From assembly GCA_029204225.1 (NCBI GenBank), contig CM055106.1, forward strand, positions 40,560,368-40,624,367: DNA of 64,000 nucleotides. The letters are read 5' to 3'. Below the pieces are notes generated by a model, which was not told the origin of the DNA, did no database searches, and was given only the letters and a program-made list of their open reading frames with translations. Source of the stretch: Diphasiastrum complanatum. Its lineage: Eukaryota > Streptophyta > Lycopodiopsida > Lycopodiales > Lycopodiaceae. Of the stretch, positions 11,601 through 23,859 are shown piece after piece (within the stretch, counting starts at the first letter, position 1; each line of letters opens with the position of its first letter). The position numbers were made by a program, and so were the translations under genes.

Positions 11601-12236
11601 CAGGTGTTTAGGTGTCTAAAACCAGAGTTGAATTCAATTCACATTACCAAGATAGCAAGTTTTGCTTGCTCCAAGCATTGATTTCTAAGCGAGTTTTGGA
11701 GGTAATTTCATAGAGGAGGCTTTCTAGCATTCAAGGAGAGGGAAGGTCAGAGTTTTGGGGACTCTTCAAGGCTATTCTAAGGTGTTGTAGACACCTCCTA
11801 AAGTGATTTAGGTTCAGTCCAACCATTGCTTGACTTATGCACCAAATTAGATCAATTTTTCATCAATTTTGATCATTTTTTGCTTGTGATTGGATAGTAT
11901 ATTGTGTTACATCCTCATTAAGTTCCATTTAGATATTTTACAAGTGATTTTGGAAGTATATTAGGTTGCTGAAATTCACTCTTGATCAGATCATTTGGAA
12001 GCTTTAATGTTCTTTATAGAAAGAGGGGCAATTCTACTAGTATTGTCTACTTCAATCAAGCAAGTGCATTGTTTCTAGTATTCTATGATTTGATTTTGTT
12101 AGAGATCATTCTTAGATCTTTATAGGAAGTCTATTACTGATCTTTTCAGGTCCCTAAGAAGTGGGATAAGGTAGACCTTCAATCAAATCAATAGAAGTAA
12201 CCTTCATTTGTGTCAAGTCCTTGATTAGGAGACTAA

Positions 12237-13031
12237 ATGGCATCTATAAATGCATATCTTTTGGATACTAATGAAAGGCTCAACAAAACTAACTATTCTA
12301 TATGGAAAGTTAGAATGGAATCCATCATGATCATTCAAGATCTGATGGAAATTGTAAATGGTAAGGAGGGTGAACCTATTCATCCTCAAGAAAAAGCCAA
12401 ATACATCAAGAGGTGCAATGTTGCACTACATTGCATAAAAATGAATGTTGCAAATGAACTCTTAAGAGAGGTAGGAGATTGCACTTCAGCTCAAGATGCT
12501 TGGGAGACTTTGCAAAAGGTCTATGAATCCAAGAACCAAACTAGAATGTTAGCTTTGAAGAATCAAATCTATAGAAGCTATCAAAAGAAAGGAGAGAGTG
12601 CACATACTTTTGTCCTAAGAGTAAAGGAATTGAACAAAGAGCTAGCCTTTATAGGTTATCCTATCAAGGATGAAGAGTTTGTTCAACTCGTATTGAATGG
12701 ACTAAGCTTTGAATTTGACAATTTGGTTCAGGGATATGCAATTATGGGTAAGCTACCCATACTTGAAGAACTCCAAGGCACACTCATGGCCGAGGAATCA
12801 AGAAGGAGCCAAATGCAAGAGAGGATGGATAGGCTTTCCATCCAAGGTGGAGATGACCAAGCTCTCTTCACCAAAGGCAAAGGCAAGTCCAAAGGCAAAG
12901 GATCAACATTCAAGAAGTCTACAAAGCTTGAGGATCAAGAAGGACCCTCAAAGGCATCTCCATCAATCACCAAAGTCAAGAAGGACAAATCAAAGGTGAA
13001 GTGCTACTATTGTAGCAAGATGGGGCATTAA
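12237..13031 (+). CDS. Copia gag (nucleocapsid part of a gag-pol polyprotein)
   Basis: This frame encodes the gag portion that would coat element RNA in cytoplasmic virus-like particles. The N-terminus (LDTNERLNKTNYSIWKVRME) and the stretch around residues 70-150 (DAWETLQKVYESK...SYQKKGESAHTFVLRVKELN) are typical of the copia UBN2-type gag domain. A Lys-rich segment follows, then the zinc knuckle start CYYCSKMGH. TAA at 13029-13031 stops the frame inside the knuckle, while the same frame continues on the other side (ECFKRKQ) into pol. The original product was therefore one gag-pol polyprotein broken by a single nonsense change. The start at 12237 is preceded by AGACTAA and is the first in-frame Met. 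Confidence 0.9.
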   Translation: MASINAYLLDTNERLNKTNYSIWKVRMESIMIIQDLMEIVNGKEGEPIHPQEKAKYIKRCNVALHCIKMNVANELLREVGDCTSAQDAWETLQKVYESKNQTRMLALKNQIYRSYQKKGESAHTFVLRVKELNKELAFIGYPIKDEEFVQLVLNGLSFEFDNLVQGYAIMGKLPILEELQGTLMAEESRRSQMQERMDRLSIQGGDDQALFTKGKGKSKGKGSTFKKSTKLEDQEGPSKASPSITKVKKDKSKVKCYYCSKMGH

Positions 13032-13076
13032 GCCTCGGAATGCTTCAAGAGGAAGCAAGATCAAATCCAAGCCAAC

Positions 13077-15959
13077 ATGAGCAAAGAGGAGGAGGAGGAG
13101 AGTTCACATGAGGACTCTCTCATGATGTCCATATTTTCTTCAACAAGCTTCAAAGGAGAAGATCCTTGGTGGATTGACTCGGGTGCTAGTTCACACATGA
13201 CTAGTAAAAGGGAGTTTTTCTCTTCTCTCTTATCTTATGATGGACCTATAAAGTCTATCTATACAGCAAATTATGAAGCTTGTAAGATTGAAGGAGTTGG
13301 TAGCATTCCCCTTTGCTTAGGATCTTCCAAAAAGATCAACATAGAAGGTGTTTTGTACATTCCTACAATAACAAAGAATCTACTAAGTGTTGGCCAAATG
13401 GTAGACAATGGTTTCAATGTTGACTTTGCTTCAAATGAATGTTTCATCAAGAAGAAGGGTAAGATAGTGGCTAAGGGCACTAGACTTGGCAAACTTTATA
13501 AGTTGGATGCATTTGTGGATACTAATGTTGTCATGTTGGCCGAGAAGGGCAAGATATCTACCTTTACTTTATGGCACAAAAGACTTGGACATGTCAACTC
13601 GGGTTCCATGGAGGCTATGATCAAGGAGGAGTATGCTTTAGGCCTACCAAGGTCTATTGGGAAGGAAGACAAGGTTTGTGAAGCTTGTGCCTTATCCAAG
13701 GCACATAAGAAGGTGTTTCCTAACTCCATCACAAAGTCATCATATCCTCTGGAGCTCATACACTCGGATGTGCACATTGCTAGCACCAAATCTAATGGAG
13801 GTTCATCCATGTTTTTAACCTTCATTGATGACTACTCAAGATATTGTTGGGTGTTCTTACTTTCCTTCAAGTCTCAAGTATTTGATACTTTTGTAAAGTT
13901 CAAGTTGTTTGTGGAAAAGTATCATAATCATAGCATCAAGATTCTTAGAAGTGACAATGGTGGAGAATTCATCTCCAATGAGTTCAAGGCCTTTTGTGAG
14001 GAGGAAGGGATCAAGAAAGAGACTTCTTGTCCTTACACTCCTCAACAAAATGGAGTTGCTAAAAGAAGGAATAGAACATTATGTGAAGGTTCTAAGGCTT
14101 TAAGATTAGATGCTTGTTTGCCCAAATCCTTTTGGGGTGAGTCTCTTGTATGTGCAAACTACTTGATGAATAGGGTGTCTTGCAAAGCAATTGAAGGCAA
14201 AACTCCTTATGAGATGATGTATGGAAAGAAACCCAATATTAATCACTTGAAAGTTTTTGGGTGTATATGTTATGTGCATGTGCCATTGGAAACAAGAACC
14301 AAGGAAGATCCATCTTCCACAAGAGGGATCATGCTTGGATATGCAAGCTCAAGCAAGGGCTACAAAGTCTATCTCCCATCCTTGAACAAATTTGTTGTTT
14401 CAAGGGATGTCATCTTTGATGAACATCATATGCATATGCTTGAAGAAGGCTCAAGTGCTCCAACAATCAAGAAGAAGATGGCCAAGGAGCAAGATCTTGG
14501 TTTTGAGGAGGAGCTCATGGAGGAGCAAGCACCAAACCCACCTATCACACCAAGGAGATCTTCAAGGGCAAAAGTGGAGCCATCAAGGCTCACATATCAA
14601 GGCAAAGGACAGCAAGTTGAGGGTATCTCATCCACTTCTTATGCTTTATCTAGTTTTGAAGAACCATCTAATGTTGAAGATGCATTGAACTCCAAAGAAT
14701 GGTATAAAGCTATGTTGGATGAGTATGATGCCTTGATTGAGAATGAAACTTGGTTGCTTGTTGAGAGACCTCAAAGGAATGTAATAGGATGCAAGTGGGT
14801 CTTCAAGCTTAAGTTGAATGCAAATGGGAGTGTTAACAAACATAAAGCAATATTAGTTGCAAAAGGTTATGCTCAAGAGAGAGGGATAGACTATGAGGAA
14901 ACTTTTGCACCCGTGGCCAAGATGGTCACAATAAGGCTAATCATTGCACTTGCATCACATTTTGGATGGATTCTATGTCAAATGGATGTCTCTAATGCTT
15001 TCTTGAATGGATTTTTGGAAGAGGATATCTATATGGAGCAGCCACAAGGGTTCATCAAGCATGGAATGGAGAACAAAGTATGCCATCTCCAAAGAAGCAT
15101 CTATGGCTTAAAGCAAGCCTCGAGATCTTGGAGTTCAAGACTACATTGCTATCTTATTTCACTTTCTTTTGTTCAAAGTGAATATGATCCCACTCTTTAC
15201 ATTAAGTTTGATGATGTTGGTATTGTACTTTTACTCATTTATGTAGATGACATCATCATTAGTGGAAATAGTGCTGATGGTATTGAAAAAATCAAGATAG
15301 ATCTATCCTTAAAGTTCAAGATGGTAGATCTAGGGTGTCTTCACTTCATCTTAGGCATAGAAGTACTTAGAGGATCTGATTTTATCTTTATAAGTCAAGT
15401 AAACTATGCTCAAAGTCTTTTAAAGAAGTTTAAGATGGAAGTATGCAAAAGTATTGACACACCAATGGAGCAAGATGTAAAAGTGCCAAATGAAGATGAT
15501 GAAAGATCCTTCATGGACATCACTTTGTTTAGGCAAATTATAGGTTCCTTAATGTGGATCACTATAACTAGACCAGATCTTAGCTTTAGTGTATGTAGGT
15601 TGAGCCAATCCATGCAAAAGCCATTGAATATCCATTGGAAAAAGGCTAAGAGGATTCTAAGATACATCTCGGGTACATTGGATTTTGGGATTCTATATAG
15701 AGGAGATGTGATTAACCTTCATGCATTTAGTGATTCAGATTTTGTAAGGGACAAGAGGGATAGGAAATCAACAAGTTCCTATTCAACTTTCATAGGAGAA
15801 GGTGTGGTTTCATGGCTTTCAAAAAAGCAAGAAACTATATCTCTATCTTCAACCGAGGCCGAGTACAAAGCTTTGACAACCACTACAAAGGTGGATCAAG
15901 AGATTATTGGTGGAGCTAAAGATCATGGATTCAGAGGAGGCACCAATCATCTACAATGA
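13077..15959 (+). pseudogene. Copia pol: protease, integrase, reverse transcriptase, RNase H (broken)
   Basis: This lies in the same frame as gag upstream; the Met at 13077 is not a true start. In order: aspartic protease motif WWIDSGASSHM (residues about 26-36); GAG-pre-integrase (LWHKRLGH...CEACALSKAHKK); integrase core with HSD, RSDNGGE and, 35 residues after the second Asp, Lys instead of the catalytic Glu (GVAKRRN, codon 14061-14063); integrase C-terminal region (VFGCICYVHVP); reverse transcriptase (ETFAPVAKM, QMDVSNAFLNG, YGLKQASRSW, YVDDIIIS near 15.24 kb); and RNase H (STEAEYKAL). Near 15.89 kb the frame shifts, an apparent loss of about 8 nt compared with related copies, and the C-terminus continues at 15907. 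The integrase change and the breaks make it non-autonomous. Confidence 0.95.
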
Positions 15960-16197
15960 CAATATATCAGCCCAACACCTTGCATCTAACCCAATCTTCC
16001 ATGCAAGATCTAAGCACATTGAGATATGCCATCACTTTGTGAGAGAAATGGTGCAAGCCAAGGAGATTGCTTTGGAGCATGTTCCAAGCAATGAATGTGT
16101 AGCTGATCTACTTACTAAACCACTTCAAAAGACACCTTTTATGAAGTTCAGATCATCACTTGGAGTGATTAGTAAAGCAATGATTGAACCAAGCTAG
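15890..16197 (+). pseudogene. Copia RNase H C-terminus, shifted frame
   Basis: This is the continuation of pol after the frameshift: YNDNISAQHLASNPIFHARSKH, then ICHHFVRE, ADLLTKPLQKTPF and FRSSLGVI, which are standard copia RNase H tail motifs. Its stop lies 15 nt before the 3' LTR; the purine-rich AGTGAGGAGGAG between them is the likely polypurine tract. Confidence 0.9.
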
Positions 16198-16211
16198 ATA
16201 GTGAGGAGGAG

Positions 16212-16893
16212 TGTTAAAAATTCACAATTCTAGCTTGACTAGTCTTGGTCATATGACTTGTAAATAGTTAGATGGTCATGATGTGGCTTGTCACACGTGC
16301 CAAATAGCATAGGATTCCATTCATAAGGATGTTCTCAAGTAGACCTCAGTGTTAGAACCTTTGGAATGAGTCCAAATTATGCTTAGATACAAGGGAGAAA
16401 AAATAGGAGCTATTTTTGGTAATTTTTGCATTGTTGAGGGATCTCCAAGATTCCAACCCTAACTTGGTAGGGATGAAAGATCCACCAAAATTAGCATTAG
16501 GGATAGGTTTAGGGCTTTTCATACCTGCCCAAAACCGTGATGGATCATGTATATATAGGTGATGATATCTCACCAAAATCAATCAAGCAATTTCATGTTT
16601 TTTCTCTCATAATGGTGCAATTGCTCTCTATGTTCATAATTGTTTGAGTACTTGTGATTACTAATGATTATAGGATTGAATGTAGGTCTAGTGTACAGTA
16701 CTCAGACTGTGGGAGGCCGTACTTTCACACGTGTGAAGCCTTCTTCAAGGATTTGGGCCATTTAGTGAGGTTCAAGCATAGATTTTTGATGGATTTTGAT
16801 GGTTCAACTTGTGCTAATCTTATGAAATCATAATCTATTGTTTCCCTCATCATTTCAAGTGTTTAAGGATCCTTATTTGCTGTAATTTTTACA
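16212..16893 (+). repeat. 3' LTR of the copia element
   Basis: It is 682 bp, the same length and termini as the 5' LTR, and is followed by GGACC. By hand I count about 14 single-base differences (for example near 16246, 16346, 16377 and 16765). Confidence 0.95.
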
Positions 16894-16898
16894 GGACC

Positions 16899-17160
16899 AA
16901 ATTGATAAATATCTCTCCTTTGATTGGACCCAACATTCCATGACAACTCATGAGTGGTGCAACTAACCCGATCACATCTCAACAAATGTAGCAAGCCTAA
17001 CTAGTTCGAGCTGCCTCATGTCCTACTTTTGGCCAAATCATGGCTTTACATGTGTATTTGACTTTTTTGCCTCCGAAGCCAAAATTGACCCTATCACCTA
17101 CTCACACATAGATGGATATAGAAAACTTTACAACACAGATGATTTTTTTATTTTTCACAC
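16899..17160 (-). mobile_element. Older antisense copia: 3' LTR, right part
   Basis: This continues the LTR interrupted at 9958. It ends with TTTTTCACA, beside CTCCTA, whose complement TAGGAG is the expected purine-rich tract before a 3' LTR in antisense. The sequence resembles the start of the LTR after the plus-strand copia relic at 31.57 kb. Confidence 0.55.
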
Positions 17161-17191
17161 TCCTAAAAAGTTATCTATTCTAATTAAGCAT

Positions 17192-17776
17192 TTATCTTGG
17201 AATCAACCCAAGATTGGATCTAAGCTTGATGAAGGAGCTCTTAATCAATGGTTTGGTGAGTAGATCGGCAATGCATGAAGATGAATCAATAGGCTCCAAC
17301 AAGTATATCTCTCCTCCAATAAGCTTCTCTCTCACAAAGTGATGTGCAACTTCGATGTGCTTGCTCCTTGCATGAAAAATTGGATAGTTGGCAAGGGCTT
17401 GGGCCGAGATGTTGTCACATTTGATCAAAGGCAAATCCTACTCCTTAATGCATTTGAGCTCCAATAATAACCTCTTGATCCAAAGCACTTCTTTTGTTGT
17501 TGTATTAAGTGTCTTATACTCGGCCTCACATGATGAAAGAGAAATAGTATCTTGCTTTTTGGAAAGCCAAAATATGAGATTTCCTCCAAGAAATATAGTG
17601 TAAGCACTTGTAGATTTTCGATCCATCTTGTCACTAGCAAAATTCGAGTCCGAGTAGCCAAGGATAGATAGATCTTCACTTTTGTAGAGCAATCCATAAT
17701 CATGAGTTGAAGATATGTACCTCAAGAGATCCAATCTACACTCTCTAGATCTTGATTTCAAGGCAAATTTTAACAC
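17192..17776 (-). pseudogene. Antisense copia RNase H fragment
   Basis: Read on the minus strand it gives LLRYISSTHDYGLLY, SDSNFASDKMDRKSTSAY, WLSKKQDTISLSSCEAEYK and KEVLWIKRLLLELK. After a frameshift/stop near 17.43 kb it continues CDNISAQALANYPIFHARSKH and CIADLLTKPL. This is the C-terminal RNase H part of pol. A degenerate PBS complement and LTR edge lie only about 40 nt beyond its upstream end (17806-17820), so almost all of gag, integrase and RT is deleted. It is closest to the plus-strand relic at 29.65-31.56 kb. Confidence 0.9.
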
Positions 17777-17805
17777 AACTTGATAGATGCATGGATATCT
17801 TAGGC

Positions 17806-17865
17806 AGGCTCTAATATCATGTTGGATTTCACATGTGTGGGAGTACCCTAAAGGCCTTGGTTGTA
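17806..17865 (-). other. Degenerate antisense PBS and LTR edge of the older copia relic
   Basis: AGGCTCTAATATCATG is two or so changes from the complement of the copia PBS and is followed by TTGGATTTCACATGTGTGGG. That matches the outer LTR edge at 9512, pairing the two LTRs of the older element. Confidence 0.65.
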
Positions 17866-17866
17866 T

Positions 17867-18262
17867 TGTAAGTCGATAGAATTATTATTACAAGAAGTGA
17901 TGATGATCTTATTCATAACATTCAGGCTAATCTGAGCAAGCAGTTTGAGATGATTGATCTTGATCTTATGCACTACTACTTAGGAATAGAAGTTTGGCAA
18001 AATGCAGATAACATTAGGCTTTGTCAAAGCAATTATGTTCATGAAATCCTGAAAAGGTTTCACGTGATTGACTGTAAGCCATCTATTACGCCATGTGAGG
18101 TTGGTAAGAAATTGTCTCCCTTTGATGATAGCTAGTGGTCAAATTGTCACTACCTTATTTCGTCAAATAGTTGGGAGTTTGATTTATCTTACTACCATAC
18201 ATCCTGGCATTTACTATGTTGTGAGTCTGATTAGCAATTCAAAATATCACCTACAGTTTTCT
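17867..18262 (+). pseudogene. Copia reverse transcriptase fragment, split element (left part)
   Basis: The frame around 17950 reads FEMIDLDLMHYYLGIEVWQ, SNYVHEILKRF and CKPSITPCEVGKKL; after a stop and frameshift it reads FRQIVGSLIYLT, TIHPGIYYVVSLIS and NSKYHLQ. These are the last third of copia RT. The element is cut at about 18262 and resumes at 22.98 kb with the RNase H segment ([12 protein letters not shown]), so everything between was inserted later. Confidence 0.85.
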
Positions 18263-18761
18263 TAATCTCTTCCTCTCTCTCCCTCTCTCTTTTCTTCTCT
18301 CTCAGCATTCTTTTTCACCTAAAAAATCGAAATTTTTGGGGCTAGATTAGTGTGAGTTAGTGTTAGTTTTGCTTTTTTTTTTGAAATTTTGCCATTTTTG
18401 TGTTGATTTTTTGTTTGGAAGTGTTGTAGGGAGAGATTGTGAGGTGGGAGGATTAGATCCAAGCACCCAATCCCTTCGTTAATCCATAAAAATAAAAAAA
18501 AAATAAAAATAAAAAAAACTCAAAATTTATTTTTGGAGAGAAAAAGAGATTTTGATTTCTCAAAAACCAGTGGGCATGAACCTTCGCATAACTAGCAGCA
18601 GCTCTAGGGTACTGTCCCAGACCTGCAAAGAAGCTTGCGAGGGTTAGTTCCCATCAGATTTTGAAAAAACAGAGAAAAACCCAAAAAATTTCAAAAATCT
18701 TTTTTTGTAAAAATCAAAAAAAAATTCAAAACTCAAAACTAAACTTCACGAAGCTCTCTTA

Positions 18762-19690
18762 AGTTCCATCTCCTTGAGACAAGGACACAAAGAAGTCTGC
18801 GAGAGTTAGATCCCAAAAAAAGTGCTCATGTGAAGGTTCCCAAGAGCAAAAAGTGGCCTAGAACCTTCTCAGACAACAAATATTTTAGTTTCCTTGGGAA
18901 GTACCCTTTGTAGAGCTCTCTCAAGTTCCATCTTACTGAGACAAGGACACAGAGAAGTCTGCGAGAGTTATATCCCAAAAAAAGTGCCCCTATGAAGGTT
19001 TCCAAGAGCAAAAAGTAGCCTAGAACCTTCTCAAACAGCAAATTTTTGAGTTTTCTTGGGAAGTAACTCTCGCAGCTTGGTAAGCAGGTGGATCTGACTT
19101 AGATACAAGCACATACCAGCCTGCGAAGAATAGTTCCCAAAAATCTCAAAATTTGACCCAAAAACCCCAAAAAAATGCACTTTTTTGAAGGTTTTTTTAG
19201 TTTCCTTGGTAAGTAATTCTTGCAGCTTTGTGAGCAGGTGCATCTGATTTAGATACAAGTGCATACTAGTCTGTGAGGGTTTGTTCCTAGAAAATCTTAA
19301 AAGTTTGCAAAAAAAACCCCAAAAAAATGCATTTTTTTCAAGATTTTTTTAGTTTCATTGGAAAGTAGCTCTCGCAACTTTGTGATCAGGTGAATTTGAC
19401 TTAGGTACAAGTGCAGTACAAGTGCATACCAGTCTGTGAGGGTTTGTTCCTAGAAATTCTTAAAATTTTACAAAAGAACTCCAAAAAAATACACTTTTTT
19501 CAGGATTTTTTGAGTTTCCTTGGGAAGTAACTCTAGCAGCTTGGTGAGCAAGTGAATCTGACTTAGATACAAGTGCATACTAGTCTGCAAGGGTTTTTTC
19601 CCAGAAAATCTTAAAATTTTGCAAAAAAAACCCAAAAAAATACACTTTTTCCATGATTTTTGAGATCTGTTGGGAAGTAACCTTCGCAAA
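18762..19690. repeat. Six tandem units of about 150-165 bp (gypsy leader repeat)
   Basis: Units start near 18762, 18926, 19080, 19230, 19382 and 19544. Shared words are CTTAGATACAAG, TCTGCGAGAGTTA or variants, CCCAAAAAAA and TTTCCTTGGGAAGTAA. Two subtypes alternate with position (the first two units share AGACAAGGACACA). The overlapping minus-strand ORFs here are artefacts. Similar sequence occurs at 43030-43260 and 48060-48420. Confidence 0.85.
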
Positions 19691-20225
19691 GAATTTTGTA
19701 GATAGATCTAGCTGCTATGAAATTTTTGTGAAGATCCAATGCTTAGATGTAGAAATATCTATGAAAAAGTGCCAAAAAGTGCCAAACAACTGAGTTTTTT
19801 CAAGATCTTGACAAATTTGTCCATCAAGAACTCTTGTAGAACTCATATTGTCTAGAAATGGTCCAGATACAACTACTGTAGGAAGGTTGAAGGTTAGATT
19901 CACTCAGATCTGAAGATATCTCAAAAAAAAAAAACCCCACAAAAAACCAAGAAAAAGGGCTAAAATCACATTGTTAGCAAATTGAAACTGTTCAGATTTT
20001 GTCAAATCTAGGTTGCAGTCACATTATCCATCAGGATCCAACATCCCTGGACTGAATCAAGTGAATGAACCTCAGATCAAGCCGATTCCCTCCACATCAA
20101 CCACTAACCATCCATCACTATTTTGTCCCATTTTTATTCCATTTTCTATCTTCGTATCTGTTAGATAAATCCATTTTCGTCTCTATTCTCATCCATACTA
20201 ATCCACCATTTACCGATTCATTTCT

Positions 20226-20276
20226 CTTCTTCTTCTTCTTCTTCTTCTTCTTCTCCATCTCAAAAAAAAAAAAAAA
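20226..20276. repeat. (TTC)n followed by poly(A)
   Basis: About 29 bp of TTC repeats and a run of about 15 A separate the leader from the gag remnant. Confidence 0.9.
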
Positions 20277-20299
20277 TGGAACACCAGTGTCATTGAGCG

Positions 20300-20752
20300 A
20301 GCCTTGAAGCAATTCACCAACCAGCTACTTTGTAACATTCTGGTGCTGAGCTATGGAGACCACCAATGCAGGATTATCTTAACTAAAAAAGTTTCCTAAT
20401 GAAACAATCCGAGACTACACCTATCGAATCATCCAATTAGTGAAGGATTCTAATCCACCGATTCCTGTGGCAAAATACTATGCTGGACTGCCCAAAAGGA
20501 TCAAATCTGGTAAGATGCTATGGATGCGGAGGGAAACACCGTCGTGCTGAATGTCCACATCGAGGGGATCCATCAACATTTGATCCCTCGTATTCACAAT
20601 GCGGATTTAATCATCCATGCCGAGATTGCCTGATGAGAAATTCACAAATAGCTAGGAGGCATTTGGCCTATGTAGACCAACATGCACCTGTGGTGACCCT
20701 TCCACCTCGAACGCACTATAAAAAAAAAAATCTTAGTCCCACCATGTTATGA
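20300..20752 (+). pseudogene. Gypsy gag remnant with zinc knuckles
   Basis: Around 20390 the translation reads FPNETIRDYTYRIIQLVKD...VAKYYAGLPKRI, the end of a Retrotrans_gag domain. A frameshift leads into the 20480-20752 frame with CYGCGGKHRRAECPH and CGFNHPCRDC, two Cys/His knuckles. The later text (HAPVVTLPP) compares with the gypsy gag at 37.6 kb. It would have been the RNA-binding structural protein of the element. Confidence 0.7.
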
Positions 20753-20843
20753 AGCGAGTGATGAAGAAGACAATCTGGCAAAAGTCCCAAAGTACACAAA
20801 GATACCCTCAAGCAAACAAGTAAAACCATCACAGAAGACAGAG

Positions 20844-21549
20844 ATGGTAAAATCCATCACGCCAATGGTAACTGAGGAAGTCAAGAAATTGGCATCCGAT
20901 GAAGTCCAATGGATTTTACCAAGTCTCTTGGCACAATCACTACAAGGAATTCTTAGTGATGAACTACAAAAGGAACTAGCGTCAACAGGGCAACTGGAAG
21001 GCAATTCAGCACAAGATCCAAGGAATAGTGCCATCACGCAGCCTTCAACGAGGAAGTGCAATGACCAAGGGAAGATTAAAGTTGATGATTGTCCCTCAAC
21101 GAGCAAGATTCAACCAAAGTCTCATTGTTCCATAATGCAGCAGCCCAAACCAACACCAAATCTAGGTATATCCATTCTTCAAAGGCCAAATCTAGGGAAT
21201 CCATGCCAAAAAGGCTCCAGTACAGCAAGCACCAGTGCCTACAGTGACAAAGCCTTGTCCTCAATCTGTGACTGCTGAGGACATTCGTCAAGTTATGGCA
21301 TATCTGAAATACCTGGATAGACAAGAAAGTCGAGCTAGCATGTCATATCTACCTTACAATTTGGAGGAGTCTATGACATTGGGACCAATTGCACCAATCT
21401 ATGAGAACCCATTAGATCAGCAAGATTTATCTTGGGATCCTCCGATGGAATGCCTCAACTACCCAATTATCGATGAACAGGGTTATCCGGAATGGCCACA
21501 GACCCTTATGGGTATTATTGAAAATTTGGCAAGTCCCAGTTCTTGCTGA
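20844..21549 (+). pseudogene. Unrecognised ORFs downstream of gypsy gag
   Basis: Two frames (20844-21278 and 21235-21549) overlap and probably represent one broken frame. The first is polar (MVTEEVKKLASDEVQ, then a Ser/Thr/Gln/Pro linker). The second includes AEDIRQVMAYLKYLDRQESR and WPQTLMGIIENL. I recognise no enzyme motif. Position suggests the gag-pol linker or an extra ORF of the gypsy-like element. Confidence 0.4.
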
Positions 21550-22041
21550 TCATCCACCAATAAAGCCTCAAGTTTTATGTAAGCGAATTCTACCCACGCT
21601 TTTCTTGAAGCATCCATGTCCCAGCAATAAAAGAACCGACAACAGTGCCCCTTCACGACAGTTGCAGCCTAGTGCCGAGGGACCGGCACTACTTTGGGTC
21701 ATGGACCCTGTTGTGGGTATTTCCTGCACAGTAATAAATAAGTGGGTCCCACCACTTAAAATACTGTTGGCCAAGCCTTACCTAGTGGGCCCCGCCATAG
21801 TACATTGTACAGTAGAATAATGACTGCGAGGGCACTGGCATCCTGCTTGTGTAAGCCCAACCCAATGAGCACATTAATTAGATAGTTTAAGTTGTGTTCT
21901 AGTGACTTGGGCCCTAGTTATAAATAAATAATTTTGAGGCCCAAGTTCACGAAGTCAAGTTGAAAAATACGGAATCTAAGTTGCACAAAGTAGAACTCAC
22001 ATGAATCATGTGAGTGCCCTTGTGCTTTCTTAGCACCAATA

Positions 22042-22400
<359 letters not shown>

Positions 22401-22556
22401 ACACTACATTTAAGTTGTGTTTATTCTAAAGGCTTGGATTAGAATCCTTGCCCCAATGAAGTGGCCAATGAGAGTGAAGCAAGCTCACCTCTAAAATCTA
22501 TAAGAGGGAGCCATTTCCTTTGTATTGCATCATCTTCCATTCTCGTTCTAATAAAA

Positions 22557-22721
<165 letters not shown>

Positions 22722-22784
22722 CTATGTTGGGATAGAATAGCTTTGGGTAGGCACTCGAGCCCCCAAAGCCTTTCTCAACCTAGG

Positions 22785-22931
<147 letters not shown>

Positions 22932-22985
22932 TGCTATGTAGGTGAAGGCAAGGTTGTCGCTCCCAGCGACGGACCCCTGTGCTAC

Positions 22986-23335
22986 ATCGACACAATAGCT
23001 GACTGGGCTGGTAACATAGACAATAGAAGATCAACCATAGGGTATGCTTTCAATTTTGGCAATGGCCGCTTTTCATGGTCTAGTAAGAAACTAGATACTA
23101 TATCTCTTTGACTACAGAAGCTGAATATAAAACATTGAGTTTTGCAACCCAAGAAGGGGTTTGGCTATGAAAATTGTTAAGTGAAATTGGCATGAAGCAA
23201 ACACATTCTACTACCATTTTCAGTGATAACCAAAGCTAGATTCCATGCAAGGACAAAGCTTGTAGAGGTAAAATATCACTTTACATGAGAAAAGTTACAA
23301 TTTGGAGATGTGAACATAGTTCACTATAGCACTAG
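22986..23335 (+). pseudogene. Copia RNase H, split element (right part)
   Basis: It reads [33 protein letters not shown] and, after stops and shifts, EAEYK-like, ATQEGVWL, ARTKLVEVKYHF and FGDVNIVHYSTS. These are copia RNase H motifs continuing the pol cut at 18262. Several in-frame stops show old decay. It runs into an antisense gag piece at 23335. Confidence 0.8.
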
Positions 23336-23780
23336 TTTGCAACTAGCTAGCCTATATTCTTCATTGATCAAGCCTATATTAGCATGAGCATCCAACAATC
23401 CATTAAGAATAACTTGAACAAGCTCTCCTTCCTTAATGCTCTCATCAATGCAAGCTAACTCATCATTTAATGCTTTCACTCTCAAAATAAAAGTATTTGG
23501 ACTTTCTTCACTCTTTTGCAAACAAGAAAATATTTGCCTTCTTAGAGTCAACACTCTAGAAGTAGACTAGGATTCATAAAGCTTCTTCAATGAATCCCAA
23601 GCATCCTTGGATGAAGTACTCATTTGATCTTGTTGTGTTGTTGGCCTCTCTTCCAAACCTACAACAATATCCTCATTCATCTCAATAAATGATTCCATCC
23701 TCACTTTCTACAATGAATAGTTACTTGAGGTAAGCCTATCATTGGCTTCCAACATGACTCCACTTGCTGTAGCCATGTAG
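23335..23780 (-). pseudogene. Antisense copia gag fragment
   Basis: Read on the minus strand it starts near 23775 (MATASGVMLEAN), followed by SSNYSL and KVRME, then WDSLKKLYES, LRRQIFSCLQK and LRVKALNDELACIDESIKEG. The frame has a stop at about 23563 and an internal deletion. It is clearly the same family as the copia gag at 49660-50313 (LTFRRQIFSCLQK, CIDESIKEGEL). Confidence 0.85.
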
Positions 23781-23859
23781 CAATGACCTAATAATACTTT
23801 GATTTTTTTGTCATTCTTTATCATCTATTACTAAACTTGCCAATCTGATCATTTTTCTC

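Larger units (their letters stand above)
9959..16893 (+). mobile_element. Structurally complete Ty1/copia element
   Basis: The element is 6,935 bp long with two 682-bp LTRs beginning TGTTAAAAATTC and ending TTTTTACA, a GGACC target duplication on both sides and a primer-binding site matching the 3' end of initiator methionine tRNA. Internally there is gag, protease, integrase, reverse transcriptase and RNase H in copia order. It has at least three coding lesions: a stop in the gag zinc knuckle at 13029, a lysine in place of the integrase catalytic glutamate at 14061, and a frameshift near 15.89 kb. The leader also carries an antisense LTR/PBS fragment (10.69-11.6 kb). A hand comparison gives roughly 14 differences between the LTRs (about 98% identity), so insertion was relatively recent. 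Confidence 0.95.

Noticed and set aside
18762-19690. Possible CRISPR-like array from regularly spaced repeats
   Set aside because: Units are contiguous 150-165-bp tandem repeats with similar spacers in a plant genome; no cas genes.
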